Shown here: in pieces, positions 7,085 through 15,528 of the stretch
Layout: each line of letters opens with the position of its first letter
Numbering within the stretch: position 1 is the first letter of the stretch
Origin: Brevundimonas bullata
GTDB taxonomy: Bacteria > Pseudomonadota > Alphaproteobacteria > Caulobacterales > Caulobacteraceae
NCBI RefSeq assembly: GCF_014207965.1
Contig: NZ_JACHLM010000006.1
Location: 186,001 to 250,000, forward strand
Length of the DNA: 64,000 nucleotides
Direction of reading: 5' to 3'
The notes under the pieces: generated by a model
The model's database searches: none
Seen by the model: only the letters and a program-made list of their open reading frames with translations
Told to the model about the DNA's origin: nothing
Program-made: the position numbers and the translations under genes

Positions 7085-7531
7085 ATGGCACGTCGGGTGT
7101 TCTTCAGTTTTCACTATCAACGCGACATCTGGCGTGTGAATCAGATTCGCAACATCGGCGAGATCGTGGGCACCGCGGCGGTCGGGTTCCATGACGCCTC
7201 GCTCTGGGAAGAAGCCAAAAAGAAGGGCGATACGGCGATCAAGAAGATGATCGACGACGCGCTGCTCAACACGTCGGTTACGGTTGTTTGCATCGGCGCG
7301 GCCTCAGCGGGCCGCAAGTACATCGACTACGAAATCAGCCAATCGATCGCGCGGGGCAACGGGATAGTGGGCATCCAGATTCACGAGCTCAAGGATAGGC
7401 TCGGAAATACGGATCTTGCCGGCGCTACCCCGGCTCTTCTTACGAGGGCCGGGGCGCCCGTCTACAAGTATGCCGATCACGCCCGGTTGGCGGCTCGGAT
7501 TGAAGAGGCGGCCAAGCGGGCCGGACGGTAG
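7085..7531 (+). CDS. thsB: Thoeris protein ThsB, TIR-like (DUF1863/MTH538)
   Basis: A 148-residue TIR-like protein. The N-terminus RRVFFSFHYQRDIWRVNQIRN is the hallmark of the MTH538/DUF1863 TIR-like group to which Thoeris ThsB belongs. KYIDYEISQSI places a candidate catalytic Glu at residue 83. In known Thoeris systems ThsB senses phage and converts NAD+ to a cyclic ADP-ribose isomer that activates ThsA. It has a strong GGAGGG ribosome-binding site and ends one base before thsA, so the genes are co-transcribed. It is the first gene of the defence cluster. Confidence 0.9.
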   Translation: MARRVFFSFHYQRDIWRVNQIRNIGEIVGTAAVGFHDASLWEEAKKKGDTAIKKMIDDALLNTSVTVVCIGAASAGRKYIDYEISQSIARGNGIVGIQIHELKDRLGNTDLAGATPALLTRAGAPVYKYADHARLAARIEEAAKRAGR

Positions 7532-7532
7532 G

Positions 7533-8990
7533 ATGCCTACGTCAAGCCGAAATCGCTTTCTCAAGGATTTTCCAGCTGCCCTCCACGAAGGCGTTGGCGC
7601 AGTGTTCGTCGGCGCCGGTGTTTCGAAGGCCGCGGGATATCCGACTTGGGCGGAGCTTCTTAAGGACATCGGCGAGGAACTCGGTGTCCGCTCCAGCGAC
7701 ATCCAGGACCTCGCCGCACTGGCCCAGTGGCACATCAGCGAGAGCGGTGCCGCGACCGGCGTCCGCAACGTGATCCGGCAAGAGATCGGCAAAGATCGAC
7801 CGGTTCCGCCGACCTTGGAGGTGCTGGCGCGCCTCCCCGTTCGGCAGATCTGGACGACGAACTACGACCGTCTGGTCGAGCGCGCCTTCGCCGTGATCAA
7901 TCGGCCTGTCGATGTTGTCTCCGGGGCGGCCGACCTTTCGCTCCGCGCCCGGCCCGGCGCGGCACGGCTCTACAAGATGCATGGGTCCGTCGACCGAATG
8001 GACGACATCGTCATCTCGACCGACGACTACGAACTCTATCGGTCCAAGCGTGGGGCCTTCCTCCCCCTGCTGCAGGCGCATCTCAGCAGCATGTCCGTTC
8101 TTTTCATCGGGCTCAGCCTGACCGATCCCAATGTCCGGCACGTGCTATCCCTCATTCGTGAGAGCTTCACTGAAGCGCCGCCGGAGCACTTCGCAATCGT
8201 GAAGCCGCCCAGCCTGGCGGACTGTTCTTCCGAGGACGAGTTCAGGGCCCGCACGGCGCAGCATAAGCACTGGGCCAAGGACCTTCGCCGCTACGGACTG
8301 AGGACAATCGAGGTAGAGCATTACGACGAAATTCCCGAACTGATGCGCCAGGTAGAGCGCCGCGTCGCCGCGATGCGGGTATGGGTCAGTGGAAGCTGGC
8401 CGCTCGACTTCGACGACGGTCGCGCCGGCGATCTGTATCGCCTTTCCGAGGCGGTCGGCGGGTTGATCGCGGACACCGGGCGGGATCTGGTGAGCGGATC
8501 GGGCTTACTGGTCGGCCCAGCTGTGATTGGGGGCTTTATCGACCGTCTCCGTCAGGACGGCGGGTGGGATCTGGACCGCCGGCTGATCGTCCGACCCTTC
8601 CCTCAACCGCTGACGGATAGGGAGCCGGACCAGAAACGATGGACCGCGCTTCGCGCCGAGATGGCGCGACAGGCCGGGATTGTGATTTTCCTAGGCGGCG
8701 CAAAGCTCGAGGGCGGCTCTCAGATCGTTGCGGACGGCGTGTTGAAGGAGTTCGAGGTCGCGCGCGAGGCCGGGGCCTTCATACTGCCCATCGGTGCGAC
8801 CGGAGGCGCGGCCGAGCAAATCGCGCAAGATCTGACTGGGTCCGCTATCCCATCGCAGGGCGCAAGCGCGGCCAGGCCAACCGACGAAGAGCTAGCCGTC
8901 CTGTCAAACCAGGCCACAACACCCGACAAGCTCCTGAAGCTCGTTCGAGAGATACTCCAACGGCTGGCGAAGCCACAGGACGACAACTGA
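7533..8990 (+). CDS. thsA: Thoeris effector ThsA (SIR2 + SLOG/STALD)
   Basis: A 485-residue protein, close in length to Bacillus ThsA. Residues ~20-280 are a SIR2-like NADase: GAVFVGAGVSKAAGYPTW, TTNYDRL with N110, and YKMHGS with H150, equivalent to the catalytic Asn and His of characterised ThsA. Residues ~310-460 form a SLOG/STALD nucleotide sensor (RVWVSGSWP, DLVSGSGLLVGPAVIGG, GIVIFLGGAKLEGG), which binds the ThsB signal. On activation ThsA drains NAD+ and stops growth. The ATG at 7533 lies one base after the thsB stop. All key residues seem intact, so the system is probably functional. Confidence 0.92.
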   Translation: MPTSSRNRFLKDFPAALHEGVGAVFVGAGVSKAAGYPTWAELLKDIGEELGVRSSDIQDLAALAQWHISESGAATGVRNVIRQEIGKDRPVPPTLEVLARLPVRQIWTTNYDRLVERAFAVINRPVDVVSGAADLSLRARPGAARLYKMHGSVDRMDDIVISTDDYELYRSKRGAFLPLLQAHLSSMSVLFIGLSLTDPNVRHVLSLIRESFTEAPPEHFAIVKPPSLADCSSEDEFRARTAQHKHWAKDLRRYGLRTIEVEHYDEIPELMRQVERRVAAMRVWVSGSWPLDFDDGRAGDLYRLSEAVGGLIADTGRDLVSGSGLLVGPAVIGGFIDRLRQDGGWDLDRRLIVRPFPQPLTDREPDQKRWTALRAEMARQAGIVIFLGGAKLEGGSQIVADGVLKEFEVAREAGAFILPIGATGGAAEQIAQDLTGSAIPSQGASAARPTDEELAVLSNQATTPDKLLKLVREILQRLAKPQDDN

Positions 8991-8991
8991 G

Positions 8992-9546
8992 GTGACCCGG
9001 TTCGTAACAAGGGCGGAACTTCGGGGTTTCGCCGCGAACATCACTTTGACCGAACAGGCCTCCGTGCTTCGCACGGCTTCGGCGCGAAGCCCTGCCGGCT
9101 CAACTTTCCTGTCCCACTCCAGCAAGGACCAGGATCTTGTCGTGGGTGCCACGATCGTCCTGCAGAACCACGGCGCCGTGGTCTACATCGATGAAATCGA
9201 CCCGGAGATGCCTCCCTACACCACGGACGAAACCGCCAATTTGCTGAAGTCTCGCATCAAGCAGAGCAGCAGGTTCGTTCTTCTGACGAGCAAGAACAGT
9301 AAGGAGTCGCGCTGGGTGCCTTGGGAGCTGGGAGTGGCTGACGGCTACAAGGGCCTCGGACAAATCGCTCTGTTTCCGTCCTCGGACGATCTGCACGACT
9401 CGACCTGGGCCTCATGGGAATATCTGGGCCTCTATCGCCGGATCGTTTGGGGCCAGATGAAGGGCAGCGACCAAGACATCTGGATGGTACTAAATCACAA
9501 AGCGAACACCGCAACGCCTCTCCGGAAATGGCTGACGGGTGGGTAG
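8992..9546 (+). CDS. TIR-domain protein, second Thoeris sensor candidate
   Basis: A 184-residue protein. After a ~35-residue N-terminal stretch comes a TIR domain: STFLSHSSKDQDLV, VVYIDEIDPEMP, RFVLLTSKNSKESRWVPWELGVADG, with the candidate catalytic Glu at residue 112. The GTG start lies one base after the thsA stop, so it is part of the Thoeris operon. Many Thoeris loci have several ThsB/TIR genes that respond to different phages; this fits that role. It is unlike the first ThsB in sequence group (classical TIR, not DUF1863). It abuts the convergent third TIR gene with no gap between stop codons. Confidence 0.85.
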   Translation: MTRFVTRAELRGFAANITLTEQASVLRTASARSPAGSTFLSHSSKDQDLVVGATIVLQNHGAVVYIDEIDPEMPPYTTDETANLLKSRIKQSSRFVLLTSKNSKESRWVPWELGVADGYKGLGQIALFPSSDDLHDSTWASWEYLGLYRRIVWGQMKGSDQDIWMVLNHKANTATPLRKWLTGG

Positions 9547-10137
9547 CTAGGTCGTAGGTCTAAGCTTATCAGCGCCACGCCGCCATTCATCATAGGACTT
9601 GTACGACCCCATCTCCGTGCGTCGTACTTGGTTCACGAATATGCTGGGGCTGCCGCTTAGGTTTGCGAAGTCTATCTTGGGATAAATCTCTAGATACTCT
9701 TCGCCTGTGAAGTCGAGTTCGCCCGTTGGAGGGATCAGCGGAAGGATCGCGACGTTGCCGTTATGGCCGTCGAAAAAACCGAGCTCCCACGGCATCCACC
9801 TCGACCGCCTCGAATGTCGGGAAAAGAGATAGAAGCAGGCGTCGCACTTCCTCATACGATGCCGCAACCTCTCTGCCGTAGCGCCGGTGACTGCGTTTCG
9901 GTCAAGGTTCGGATCGCTGATCCAGTCCACGTAGACGGTCTTTCCGGCCTCCTCCAGGATCCGCTTCACCCCCATGACGAGACTAGCGTCCCGAACGGAA
10001 TGGGAGAGGAAAATGTCGAAGCGATCTGTCAGGGCGCTCAGCGCGGAGTCGAGAGCGAGCGCGAACGCCAGCACATGAGCGGGCTCGTCCTCTGCTACGC
10101 CAGCGCGAGCGCGGGCTTGAGCTTCAGTTAGATACAT
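9547..10137 (-). CDS. TIR-domain protein, third Thoeris sensor candidate (convergent)
   Basis: A 196-residue TIR protein: DIFLSHSVRDASLVMGVKRILEEAGKTVYVDWISDP, then DACFYLFSRHSRRSRWMPWELGFFDG with candidate catalytic Glu at residue 118. It shares its organisation with the upstream TIR protein (N-terminal ~40-residue extension, SRW-PWELG motif), suggesting duplication and divergence. It is transcribed towards the Thoeris operon, stop codon against stop codon. ATG 10137 is preferred to an in-frame TTG at 10173. Either an extra Thoeris sensor under separate control or an independent TIR effector; the former is favoured by position. Confidence 0.8.
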   Translation of the reverse strand: MYLTEAQARARAGVAEDEPAHVLAFALALDSALSALTDRFDIFLSHSVRDASLVMGVKRILEEAGKTVYVDWISDPNLDRNAVTGATAERLRHRMRKCDACFYLFSRHSRRSRWMPWELGFFDGHNGNVAILPLIPPTGELDFTGEEYLEIYPKIDFANLSGSPSIFVNQVRRTEMGSYKSYDEWRRGADKLRPTT

Positions 10138-10445
10138 ACGGTCAAGCTGAAGCGTAGACCCGCCCGTGTCCAATTGGAGATTGAGTAGGCATCGGAAGTC
10201 CGGGGTTCAGCAACTCGAAGCGGTTTGACGCCCTGCTCCCCGAAGCGCGATCTTGTTTTTGAAGGACCTGCCGCCGGGAGGCCGACAATGCAGCGGCCTT
10301 CATTGCGCTGGGTACTGCGGAGAGCGCCACAAGCGAACCAAGAGCGACGGCTCTATAGCGGATGTCAAATCCGGATCTGCGTGAGCGACACTTCCAATCC
10401 CTTCCAGCCATATTCTCTTTAGCAACGGCAGGTCATAACTTCCGC
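10138..10445. other. Intergenic region upstream of TIR and DUF2971 genes
   Basis: About 308 bases between two divergently transcribed genes. I see no convincing gene: an 89-codon minus-strand frame has basic, low-complexity composition and no recognisable domain. The promoters of the convergent TIR gene and of the DUF2971 gene must lie here. If the DUF2971 protein starts at an upstream ATG (10362) instead of 10446, the region shrinks accordingly. Confidence 0.4.
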
Positions 10446-11297
10446 ATGGCCTTGCCTTGGGACTTCAGCTCGGACCACTGTCCGGTCGTATACCACTACA
10501 CCTCGATCGAGGCGGCGCGGGCGATCGTTGAAAACCGGACCTTTCGGCTCTCCGAGTATACCGCGCTGAACGACGCTTCGGAGTTTTCGTATGCTCGTGA
10601 TCGACTGATCGGCCTTATGCGGGATCGACAGGTCTACACGGACCTCACGACCCGCATTTTCGTCGTGTCGGAGCTTGAGGGGCTGACCGCAAACACCGGC
10701 CTCATGATCGGGTCATTGACTCCTCGGCGCGACGATCTGAGGCAGTGGCGAAGCTACGCGGGCGATGGTGGCGGGTGCGTTCTGGGCTTGGACGCACGGC
10801 ATCTCGAACACGACGCCGGCGTCGCGATCCGGACCGTGGTTTACGACGAAGCCTTGGTCGACCGAATGCTCTGTCTCGGCTTGGGCGTCGTCCAGCAACA
10901 GCTAGAGGATGATCCTGACGATCACCCGACGCTTTCGGACTATGCGCGGCGCCTGTGCGTCGACCTCTTTTCGATGAAACACCCTGGCTTCGCGGACGAG
11001 CGCGAAGTGCGGATATCGCGGATGCTAGTTCGCAATGGCGACGGCGCACTCGAGGACGTTGGTGGAAATCGGACGGGCGGAGAAAAGACACCTGCGCTTC
11101 CAGTGGGTCTTCGCGCCGGCCGTTTCGGGCCGACGCGATATGTGGATGTGCCCCTCGCCCGCCAGGATGGTTCGTCGGCGATAGTCAGCGTCGGCATGGG
11201 CCCGACCATGTCTGCGGACGCCGCCCCTGAGGCCAGCGACTTCTTCCAGTCTCACGGGCTCGAAATCTGGCGCTCCTCGCTCCCATACCGGGCTTGA
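10446..11297 (+). CDS. DUF2971 family protein
   Basis: A 283-residue protein with DUF2971 features: an N-terminal VVYHYTSIEAARAIVENRTFRLSEYTALNDASEF block, a central RQWRSYAGDGGGCVLGLDA block and a MKHPGFADEREVRI block. The family is common in mobile and defence regions; its biochemical role is not established, although the HYTS...LNDxxEF layout resembles ADP-ribosyltransferase-like folds (inference). ATG 10446 (MALPWDF) is chosen as closest to the conserved block; 10362 is an alternative. It stands alone between the Thoeris and CBASS modules on the plus strand, convergent with the Cap15-like gene. Confidence 0.75.
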   Translation: MALPWDFSSDHCPVVYHYTSIEAARAIVENRTFRLSEYTALNDASEFSYARDRLIGLMRDRQVYTDLTTRIFVVSELEGLTANTGLMIGSLTPRRDDLRQWRSYAGDGGGCVLGLDARHLEHDAGVAIRTVVYDEALVDRMLCLGLGVVQQQLEDDPDDHPTLSDYARRLCVDLFSMKHPGFADEREVRISRMLVRNGDGALEDVGGNRTGGEKTPALPVGLRAGRFGPTRYVDVPLARQDGSSAIVSVGMGPTMSADAAPEASDFFQSHGLEIWRSSLPYRA

Positions 11298-11369
11298 TAT
11301 TCAGAAAGCCGCTTCTGCTGGGCCGAAAGGCCCGTTCTGGTGACGGCCCGACCCCGCGATGGCGACCTG

Positions 11370-12089
11370 CTAGCGCTTTATCAAGCCGAATGTCAGAGGC
11401 GTCCAAAAGTCGGCGCGGATCCGAGTGAGACGCAGGACACCTGCGGTATTCAGGCCCCGACTCCAAGCCCGGTTAGTCCAAGTCGGCCCGGCCATAGCCA
11501 GACCTCCACTTGCCTGTGAGCGCAAGGACAGGGTTGCGGCTCCGTCGAAACAGCCGACATCGCCGGCCTTGGGGTTCAACACCCGCCCCTCGAAGACATA
11601 GCTGAGGACGGCGTCCCCGGCTTCGTTCGCCGGCCTTAGTTCAACGGCCTTCAGGGTTGATATCTGATAGCGATCGTCGGCACTTTCGAGTTCGAGATAA
11701 ATCCGGGCGAAGGTGGTCCGGATTTTCACCGACACGGGAACCTCGACCAAGTCCGGCAAGGGCCTAGCCAAGTCATCCACGTCGAGAGCGGGTGCGCCAG
11801 CCTGTTTGGCCGCCTCCTTAAGCCGCTCGACGACGGACCAATTCGAGGCGACCACGCCCGACCACTCCCCGTCAAGCTGCGGAGCCTTGCGTTGAAAATA
11901 GGGGACAAGCCACAGCAGCCGCCAGATCGGCGTCGCGACGAAAACCGTCACTAAAAGCGAGGTCAGGCTCATACCGCTTTGCAATGACGGGAGGATTTCG
12001 CTTCCGACCAACAAGCGCGCGCCAATGATCGCGACGCAGATCGCCAAAGCTGCCGTGAGCCAAGCCTTCCAACCCAGAACGGAATGCAT
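11370..12089 (-). CDS. cap15: Cap15-like CBASS membrane effector (2 TM + beta-barrel)
   Basis: A 239-residue protein. Two N-terminal membrane helices (about 9-29 and 42-66) precede a soluble beta-rich domain starting at QLDGEWSGVV and ending GVLRLTRI, matching Cap15: cyclic dinucleotide binding by the minimal beta-barrel leads to membrane disruption. Supporting motifs are VPVSVKIRTTFARIYLEL, SYVFEGRVLNP and FDGAATLSL. Unlike usual CBASS operons the effector is transcribed away from the CD-NTase, with 66 bases and a perfect dyad between them. Assignment rests on architecture and neighbourhood; sequence motifs of this family are weak. Confidence 0.75.
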   Translation of the reverse strand: MHSVLGWKAWLTAALAICVAIIGARLLVGSEILPSLQSGMSLTSLLVTVFVATPIWRLLWLVPYFQRKAPQLDGEWSGVVASNWSVVERLKEAAKQAGAPALDVDDLARPLPDLVEVPVSVKIRTTFARIYLELESADDRYQISTLKAVELRPANEAGDAVLSYVFEGRVLNPKAGDVGCFDGAATLSLRSQASGGLAMAGPTWTNRAWSRGLNTAGVLRLTRIRADFWTPLTFGLIKR

Positions 12090-12115
12090 TTCGCCCCCTT
12101 GCGGTCACAATCTTT

Positions 12116-12133
12116 AACCCTAGATGTAGGGTT
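12116..12133. promoter_or_regulatory. Dyad operator between cap15 and CD-NTase
   Basis: A perfect inverted repeat AACCCTA-N4-TAGGGTT sits in the 66-base gap between divergently transcribed cap15 and the CD-NTase gene. Its position would let one bound protein control both genes. No recognisable regulator gene is adjacent, so the protein that binds it is unknown. It could alternatively be a short RNA hairpin in the CD-NTase leader. Confidence 0.55.
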
Positions 12134-12155
12134 CGGGCGCGCTCAGGACAACAAC

Positions 12156-13352
12156 ATGCGGTATAATGCACATCGGCTTCTTCATCAGGCGGCGAATCAA
12201 CCGTGCCTGAGATGCGAACTGGTTATCACCGACGCGCAGAAGCACAAACTCCAGACCGCACAGAAGCTGGTCCGCAACGCGCTTCGTGCAGGGCTGCGGG
12301 TGGCCGGTGCCTATCTGACCCAGGACGAGGTCCCTCTGGTCAAGGCGCACGGGGTTCCGGACCCCGCCGCCCTGTCCTTTACCCCGAAGTTCCGCACCCA
12401 AGGATCTTGGGCGTACGGCACGCTGAATCAGCCCGCGAAGGCCTGTCAGCAACTCGACCTCGATGACGGCATGTATGTCCCCATGTCGATCGTCGGGCTC
12501 AACCCGGCCGTGGCCTCGAACACGCTGTTCGCGATCGTCGAACGCATCCTGGGCGCCCTCTGCGACGCCCAAGGCTGGACCCTCGACACAAGCAAAAGCA
12601 TCTGCGTCCGGGTCGTGATTGATGCGGAAGCGCACCTCGACCTCAACATCTACGCCATCCCTGACGTGAAGATGGCCCTACTTGAAAAAGCCTTTCATGC
12701 GGCGGCCAATCGCGCAATGGACGGCTCCGCGTTCTCGTCCCCGCCGCCCGAAATCCGGCTCGATCCGAGCGAGATCTATGTCGCCCACCGGACTACAGGC
12801 TGGGAGCAGTCGGACCCGCTGGAACTCGAGGACTGGTTCGTCAATGCGGCGGCGCGTCATGCCAGCTGGACCGACCTAAAGCGGCTTACTCGCTATCTCA
12901 AGGCGTGGCGGGACTACCACTGGGACAGCTGTCGTTTGAGCTCTCTGGTCCTGATGGTCTGCGCTGTTGAAGCCTTGGACGAAGCCAATACCCCGCCCCA
13001 GCCTGGGCGGGACGACGACGGGCTGCTGGTGGTGGCCCGCGCCCTGTCCGCCAAGATCGCGGGCGTGGTGTGGAACCCGGTGGTTGACGACAAGGCCCTG
13101 AACGACAACTGGACCACAACCGAGCAGAACCAGTTCGAACTCAAAGCGCGCGCCCTCGCCAGTGAATTGGACGGTGCTCTCAACAACGAGACCAGCATCT
13201 TCAATGTCGTCGAGCGCTTCCGCAGGCTCTTCGGTCATCGGGTGCCGGACAACGCCGCTCTTGTGTCGCCCATCGCATCCGCAAGCCAGGTGCGCTCCAC
13301 CGTTGCAGCGCAAAGCCCATCGCCCCGGGTGGGATCCCAGACCTCCGGGTGA
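12156..13352 (+). CDS. CBASS cGAS/DncV-like nucleotidyltransferase (CD-NTase)
   Basis: A 398-residue enzyme of the DncV-like clade. TQGSWAYGTLN (G83, S84) followed by QQLDLDDGMYVPMS (D101, D103) supplies the GS and DxD catalytic elements, and LDLNIYAIP (D162) the third acidic residue. The core resembles DncV, which makes 3'3'-cGAMP, but product cannot be told from sequence. The C-terminus is a flexible Ser/Ala/Gln-rich tail ending in Gly, as expected for a CD-NTase that Cap2 conjugates through its C-terminal carboxyl. It overlaps cap2 by 4 bases (GTGA). Confidence 0.9.
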   Translation: MRYNAHRLLHQAANQPCLRCELVITDAQKHKLQTAQKLVRNALRAGLRVAGAYLTQDEVPLVKAHGVPDPAALSFTPKFRTQGSWAYGTLNQPAKACQQLDLDDGMYVPMSIVGLNPAVASNTLFAIVERILGALCDAQGWTLDTSKSICVRVVIDAEAHLDLNIYAIPDVKMALLEKAFHAAANRAMDGSAFSSPPPEIRLDPSEIYVAHRTTGWEQSDPLELEDWFVNAAARHASWTDLKRLTRYLKAWRDYHWDSCRLSSLVLMVCAVEALDEANTPPQPGRDDDGLLVVARALSAKIAGVVWNPVVDDKALNDNWTTTEQNQFELKARALASELDGALNNETSIFNVVERFRRLFGHRVPDNAALVSPIASASQVRSTVAAQSPSPRVGSQTSG

Positions 13353-15019
13353 CGCCTCTGGAGACCCGCGCTTGGGCGGCCCTCGACGCCGCCCTCAAGG
13401 CGCGAGGGTTCGCCTATGTGCAAAGCCGACGCGGGATCACCCGCTATCGCGGCGACCTCCGGTCGGGGAGGACCACCATCGCGGTCGCGGTCTGCGTGAC
13501 TGATCCGGTGATGACGACGCCACCGAAGATCTATGTCGAAGACCTCGCGATCCGCAGGCGCCTTTTGGCCCACCTGAACGCCGATGACAGCCTCTGCTTC
13601 GCCGAGAAAGAGGTCGAGGAATATGATCCCTACAATGCCGGAGGGGCCATCCTTAGGGTGCTCGAGTCCGCCAAAGAGACGCTCGACCAAGTGCTCCACG
13701 CTTCCACGCTCGCCGACCGCCAAAGGGAGTTCGTCTCCTACTGGAACCCTGACACCTATCTCTATACGGACCTCCCCGCAGGGTTCTCCGGTCGCGCGCG
13801 CTGCTGCACCTGGAACAGGGTCGGCGGGCGAGACAGTTTGGTGATCACGACACCAGAACGGGTTAGCCGATGGAGCCGGGACAAGCCTGACGATGTACGG
13901 CAGGCATATGTGCTGCGCGGCAACCGCCCTTTCGACATTCGGCGAGGCGGAGGGCCGGGCAAAACCCTCGCCACGCTAAAGACTTGGATCGCGCATTTCG
14001 TCGATGAGCCGGACGCCATCGCCCACGCATTTGCGCCTGCCTTGGTGGACAAGGGGCACATCATCCTTGCGGCCGAGAACGGGGTCGTCGCCGCGTCATT
14101 CAAATGGCCCGAGTTCGCCAGGATCGCCTATGCGAAAGCGCCCCAGAATCGTCGCGCCCGATCCATATCTCACGGAGAGAACGAGATGACCCTCGATCGT
14201 GGCCTTGCCGACAGCGTCGCTCTCCCGGACTTGGTCAACGGCCGGCTCAGCGCGCCTTCTCCCCTTATCGGAAAGGCCGTCGCAGTCGTGGGCGCGGGCG
14301 CAATTGGTTCCCGAGTCTGCCTAGAGCTGGCGAGGTCCGGCGCCGGTCAATCTCAGCGCCCCATGTTGATCATCGACGGCGATCAGTTCTCGACCGCCAA
14401 TTTTGGCCGCCATGTCCTGCCGGTTTCCGCGGTTCGCCTCGCCAAGGCCGGCGCTCTCGCCGCCGAAGTTCGACGGCTCCATCCCGACCTGACGGTGGAG
14501 GGCGTGGCCACCGACGTGTTCGGGGTCACAGCCCGACTCCAAGACTACGACCTCGTCATCGACGCGACTGGCTCAACACCTGTGGGCCTTCGTCTCAACG
14601 ATTTGGCCGTAACGACCCGCCGCCTAGGCAAGCCCTTCCCCCCGGTGATCCACGCCGCCATCCACGGCAATGGTCTGGCGGCCCAGACCGTGCTGGTCAC
14701 CCGCTCAGCCCATGCCTGTCTAAAGTGCTTGCGGCCTAACCACGGCGAACTCAAAGCCAATCCCCTCAAACCCGGCGTGACCACGGCGGTCGAGAGCGGC
14801 ACCTGCGGCGATGGCGCTCATATCAACTATGCAGCCCCGGCGCCGATGCTCGCTGCCACCCTTGTCGTTCAAGCCGCCCTTGAATGGGCGGCGGCACCCG
14901 ACATGCCAGGTCCTCGCGTCCGCACTCGGGTGCTGGATCTCGAGCATACGGCTCCTCCGAAGGACCGAAACTGGCCCATCGAGCCGCTTTGTCCGGCCTG
15001 CCAAGGCCCGGTGACTTGA
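13349..15019 (+). CDS. cap2: CBASS Cap2, E1-E2 fusion conjugating enzyme
   Basis: A 556-residue protein. The N-terminal ~130 residues are E2-like with a candidate catalytic Cys at 83 (DDSLCFAEKE). The C-terminal half is an E1-type adenylation domain: VVGAGAIGSRVCLELARSG (GxGxxG at 315-320), LIIDGDQFSTANFGRH, ATDVFG and VIDATGS, with a candidate E1 Cys at 486 (SGTCGDGA). CxxC pairs at 457/460 and 548/551 probably bind zinc. Cap2 charges and attaches the CD-NTase C-terminus to target molecules, priming it. GTG start overlaps the CD-NTase stop; the 3' end overlaps cap3 by 4 bases. Confidence 0.92.
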   Translation: MTPLETRAWAALDAALKARGFAYVQSRRGITRYRGDLRSGRTTIAVAVCVTDPVMTTPPKIYVEDLAIRRRLLAHLNADDSLCFAEKEVEEYDPYNAGGAILRVLESAKETLDQVLHASTLADRQREFVSYWNPDTYLYTDLPAGFSGRARCCTWNRVGGRDSLVITTPERVSRWSRDKPDDVRQAYVLRGNRPFDIRRGGGPGKTLATLKTWIAHFVDEPDAIAHAFAPALVDKGHIILAAENGVVAASFKWPEFARIAYAKAPQNRRARSISHGENEMTLDRGLADSVALPDLVNGRLSAPSPLIGKAVAVVGAGAIGSRVCLELARSGAGQSQRPMLIIDGDQFSTANFGRHVLPVSAVRLAKAGALAAEVRRLHPDLTVEGVATDVFGVTARLQDYDLVIDATGSTPVGLRLNDLAVTTRRLGKPFPPVIHAAIHGNGLAAQTVLVTRSAHACLKCLRPNHGELKANPLKPGVTTAVESGTCGDGAHINYAAPAPMLAATLVVQAALEWAAAPDMPGPRVRTRVLDLEHTAPPKDRNWPIEPLCPACQGPVT

Positions 15020-15528
15020 GTTTCGGCCCCCGCAACGTCCTTGTCGAACACATGGTGTTGAGCCGCATCAAGGCCATCGCAGAAGCCGCAGCCTTTCGAC
15101 ACGAGGTCGGTGGGATTCTGTTGGGGAGCTATCGTGGCCGCGATCTTCATGTCATCGACGCTTCCGCTCCTCAGAACAGCGACCGTTGGTCCCCGACACG
15201 GTTCTGGCGATCTCCAGCCGGTCACCAGGCCTTTGCGGATGCAGCATGGAGACGGTCTGGCGGTCTGGTAACCCATATTGGCGAATGGCATTCCCACCCG
15301 GAACTCCGCCCGACCCCCTCGGTGATCGACCGGGCGTCCTGGCTCAAGTCGCGACGTGAGCAGCGACGCCCGCTCGCCTTCCTCATTGTCGGGACCGCCG
15401 ATGTCTGCGTCTGCGCCGACGCGGAGCTCGGAACGATCCGGGCGCTTGTCCCCATCGACCAAGACGAAATGGGCGTTCTGTTTGGGCATCCCCTGAGCGA
15501 TCCACCGCGACCTGTGACCGTAAGCTAA
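15016..15528 (+). CDS. cap3: CBASS Cap3, JAB/MPN isopeptidase
   Basis: A 170-residue JAMM-type metalloprotease: E30 in RHEVGGILLGSY, then GEWHSHPELRPTPSVID with H92, H94, S102 and D105 forming the zinc site. Cap3 removes the conjugates that Cap2 attaches, limiting or resetting CD-NTase activation. The TTG at 15016 overlaps the cap2 TGA (TTGA), mirroring the GTGA overlap upstream; an ATG at 15052 is an alternative but would remove the first strand of the fold. Its stop overlaps the next gene's ATG by one base. Confidence 0.9.
   Translation: MSFGPRNVLVEHMVLSRIKAIAEAAAFRHEVGGILLGSYRGRDLHVIDASAPQNSDRWSPTRFWRSPAGHQAFADAAWRRSGGLVTHIGEWHSHPELRPTPSVIDRASWLKSRREQRRPLAFLIVGTADVCVCADAELGTIRALVPIDQDEMGVLFGHPLSDPPRPVTVS

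Noticed and set aside
10142..10411. 89-codon minus-strand frame upstream of DUF2971
   Set aside because: Basic, low-complexity sequence with no domain or ribosome-binding site; likely chance.
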